64,000 nt of DNA from Cymbidium sinense (lineage: Eukaryota; Streptophyta; Magnoliopsida; Asparagales; Orchidaceae): assembly GCA_021442155.1 (NCBI GenBank), contig CM038215.1, positions 278,864,413 through 278,928,412 on the forward strand, given 5' to 3'. Positions 63,101 to 64,000 of the stretch are shown piece after piece. Under the pieces are notes generated by a model. That model saw only the letters and a list, made by a program, of their open reading frames with translations. It made no database searches and was not told where the DNA came from. Numbering within the stretch: the stretch's first letter is position 1; the number at the start of each line of letters is the position of its first letter. A program made the translations under genes and the position numbers.

Positions 63101-63121
63101 GATATCCTGGTAGACCAACAT
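57101..63121 (-). CDS. TCTP: Translationally controlled tumor protein (TCTP), five exons
   Basis: Exons (minus strand) 63094-63121, 57987-58060, 57711-57839, 57444-57601 and 57101-57218 join in one frame to 168 residues, the normal length. The protein starts MLVYQDILS and continues [36 protein letters not shown] (first TCTP signature), [36 protein letters not shown], then LLSKLRDFQ and [20 protein letters not shown] (second signature), ending [10 protein letters not shown]. All introns are GT-AG. TCTP is an abundant cytosolic protein tied to growth, cell-cycle progress and TOR-linked translation. Intron 1 is 5033 bp and full of repeats; the other three are 109, 147 and 225 bp. No frame-breaking change is visible. 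The first exon holds only nine codons plus one base and was placed by its phase and the invariant MLVYQD start. Confidence 0.95.
58344..58647. repeat. Tandem duplication (155 and 149 bp) of the RTE LINE tail and flank
   Basis: 58344-58498 and 58499-58647 both start 'AAAATATTTAACACTAAATA', pass through an ACT/AAC-rich tail and 'CCTTTATCCCACTATGAGGG', and end 'CTCATTTAATTCTAAT'. Each copy contains the (CAA)n end of an RTE LINE together with the same 40 bases of flanking intron DNA. The LINE end and its flank were therefore duplicated together after insertion. Confidence 0.85.
58541..59280 (-). mobile_element. 5'-truncated RTE-type LINE in TCTP intron 1
   Basis: Read on the minus strand, frames corresponding to the RTE reverse-transcriptase tail are clear around 59100-58900: [20 protein letters not shown], then [17 protein letters not shown] and EFWPIKEKH, against the family's 'LKWRxASGVLCDRR... 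KGKFYRxxIRPAMLYGxECW'. It ends in 'CATAGTGGGATAAAGG' plus (TTG)n at 58541. The 5' part is missing. It belongs to the same family as the tail at 13778-14169. Confidence 0.8.
60360..60920. repeat. AGCTCGA-rich dispersed repeat in TCTP intron 1
   Basis: Both ends are full of 'TCGAGCC', 'GAGCCGA' and 'AGCTCGA' words (60360-60510 and 60765-60915), separated by an AT-only middle. The end '...GGATCGGCTCATTAATAGCC' resembles the ends of non-autonomous elements common in plants. The class could not be fixed, and the open frame 60759-60953 is a by-product. Confidence 0.55.
61088..62245. mobile_element. Foldback-type element with long inverted ends and an internal tandem duplication
   Basis: The left end (about 61088-61265: ATTTACATGTATAGCAATTA, then TTCACACAAACTATAAATAT and TAACACCCAAAACATTCAAA) is complementary to the right end (about 62080-62245: reversed ATTTACATACATAACACTCA, TTCACACCTAAACTGTAAAT, CATAACACCCAAGGCATTCA). 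The arms are about 165-180 bp and diverged. Inside are two tandem units of about 231 and 237 bp, the second of which includes part of the right arm. There is no clear target-site duplication and no coding capacity. It lies in TCTP intron 1. Confidence 0.7.
61691..62158. repeat. Tandem duplication (231 and 237 bp) inside the foldback element
   Basis: 61691-61921 and 61922-62158 both start 'GCAGAGATGACTATGCA' and share 'GCACACTAGAGAGAAAT', 'GATAAGCAAAGATGG-TGAGG', 'GAAGCTCATTGTAGC' and 'GAGTTGTCACCTAGGATGAA' (or 'CAAGTTGTCACC' in the first). They end 'TTTTTGTTTTATTGAAT'. Short open frames on both strands are by-products. Confidence 0.85.
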
Positions 63122-63245
63122 GGTGCTTTCAATGAATTTCAACGCAAACCATAAAGTTCTGAAGAACCGACGGAAAGCTCTAGGGTTTGATATGAGGCGA
63201 AAAGGAGAGAGGGCGAAGACGGCAGTCGACTTGGTATAAATAGTA
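63122..63245 (-). promoter_or_regulatory. TCTP leader and core promoter
   Basis: The minus strand reads TATTTATACC at about 63242-63233, a plausible TATA element about 115 bases before the ATG. The leader contains a pyrimidine-rich CCCTCTCTCCTTTTCGCC, reminiscent of the 5'-TOP-like starts of translation-related genes. A close in-frame upstream ATG at 63253 is not used in the family. The promoter further upstream is cut by the assembly gap. Confidence 0.5.
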
Positions 63246-63445
63246 TTTGACACTAAGAAAATAACATACTTTTTTTTTAGGACCGTCTGATTGCATCCAC
63301 ATTATAAGCTAATGAATGGCTATTAATATTCCCAATTTGAAGCTCAATTGGAGAATTTAGATGAAAATTTTTCTCTTAAAATTTAATTATAATTAATTTA
63401 ATATTTATTAAATTTATTATTAAATGAATATAATATTAAATAATT

Positions 63446-63545
63446 NNNNNNNNNNNNNNNNNNNNNNNNNNNNNNNNNNNNNNNNNNNNNNNNNNNNNNN
63501 NNNNNNNNNNNNNNNNNNNNNNNNNNNNNNNNNNNNNNNNNNNNN
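63446..63545. other. Assembly gap, 100 N
   Basis: A run of exactly 100 N, the usual placeholder for a scaffold gap of unknown size. It lies about 200 bases upstream of the presumed TCTP TATA box, so part of the TCTP promoter may be missing. Confidence 1.
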
Positions 63546-63639
63546 TATACTTCTATATATCAAAATGGATTAAATTGAAAATAAAATCTTATAAAAATGC
63601 ATATGATGATTTTTAAGATATATGAAAAATGGGGTATAT

Positions 63640-63990
63640 TTTAAAATATGTTTTTACCTGTTTGATGAAATTTGGATATTAGATGGGATTTATATACTAG
63701 TCATCTGGATGTGAGTGCAAATAGAGCACATATAATCAAGTTTAAATAAAAGGAGAAATCATCTCGTGATCTTAAGAATTAATTCTTTGGTGTATGTGAT
63801 ATACAATAAGAGATTGAATGATAAAAATATGAAAAAAAGGTTCGATGGATGATGAATATCTTTTGTGAAGATATGCCATCAAATGAAGAATGGTTTGTGG
63901 ACAATAACAATGGGGAATCACTATTTAAGTTAAAACAACAATATCTGAATGTTGATTTGCTTCTTCAATAGAGATAGAAGCAGTACTAGT
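63640..63990 (+). pseudogene. hAT transposase C-terminal remnant
   Basis: From about 63706 the plus strand reads SGCECK, then after stops SLVYVIYNKRLNDKNMKK, and further on EDMPSNEEWFVDNNNG. This follows the end of plant hAT transposases (SGCERNWS...LNDLVYVxYNLRL...). It resembles the end of the remnant at 20990-22100. Stops and frame changes make it non-functional. It continues to the right edge of the window. Confidence 0.6.
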
Positions 63991-64000
63991 ACATTTAATA

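Overview
The window is nuclear DNA of a flowering plant. It is very AT-rich, its genes have GT-AG introns, it is crowded with retrotransposon and DNA-transposon remnants, and it contains one 100-base assembly gap (63446-63545). Three host genes can be reconstructed exon by exon: an NLA/BAH1-type SPX-RING ubiquitin ligase (minus strand, 13377-30232), a universal stress protein (plus strand, 52713-54584) and translationally controlled tumor protein, TCTP (minus strand, 57101-63121). The proteins are typical of angiosperms. A monocot is possible, but I cannot fix the lineage from sequence alone.

Layout. 1-5170: a Ty3/gypsy integrase tail on the minus strand, then several diverged tandem duplications, the last of them rich in CpG. 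5170-13100: AT-rich intergenic DNA with a tandem duplication (about 7940-8341) and a Mutator-like MITE (9369-9570). 13107-30750: the NLA gene with its flanks, bracketed by MITE copies just downstream (13107-13285) and just upstream (30545-30750), with a third in intron 2 and an RTE-type LINE tail in intron 5. Intron 1 is about 13.1 kb. It holds a decayed Copia element, a decayed hAT transposase and a 6.9-kb pair of Mutator-like elements arranged head to head. 30760-34900: AT-rich DNA with a perfect 188-bp inverted repeat around a 945-bp core. 34898-40836: a nearly full-length but frameshifted L1-type LINE (minus strand) with a 12-bp target-site duplication. 40850-52600: AT-rich intergenic DNA with a six-unit minisatellite and a possible CACTA-type non-autonomous element. 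52640-54600: the USP gene. 57101-63250: TCTP, whose 5.0-kb first intron contains an RTE LINE piece, a tandem duplication of its tail, an AGCTCGA-rich repeat and a foldback element. 63640-63990: a hAT transposase tail beyond the gap.

Working together. The three host genes are unrelated single-copy genes with no shared pathway evident here. NLA acts in phosphate and nitrate homeostasis, USP in stress responses and TCTP in growth and translation. What unites the window is how far transposable elements have enlarged the introns. The most notable observations are the head-to-head Mutator-like pair, an apparent 2-nt deletion that breaks the NLA reading frame in exon 2, the perfect 188-bp inverted repeat, and a Mutator-like MITE family with copies in or beside NLA and USP.
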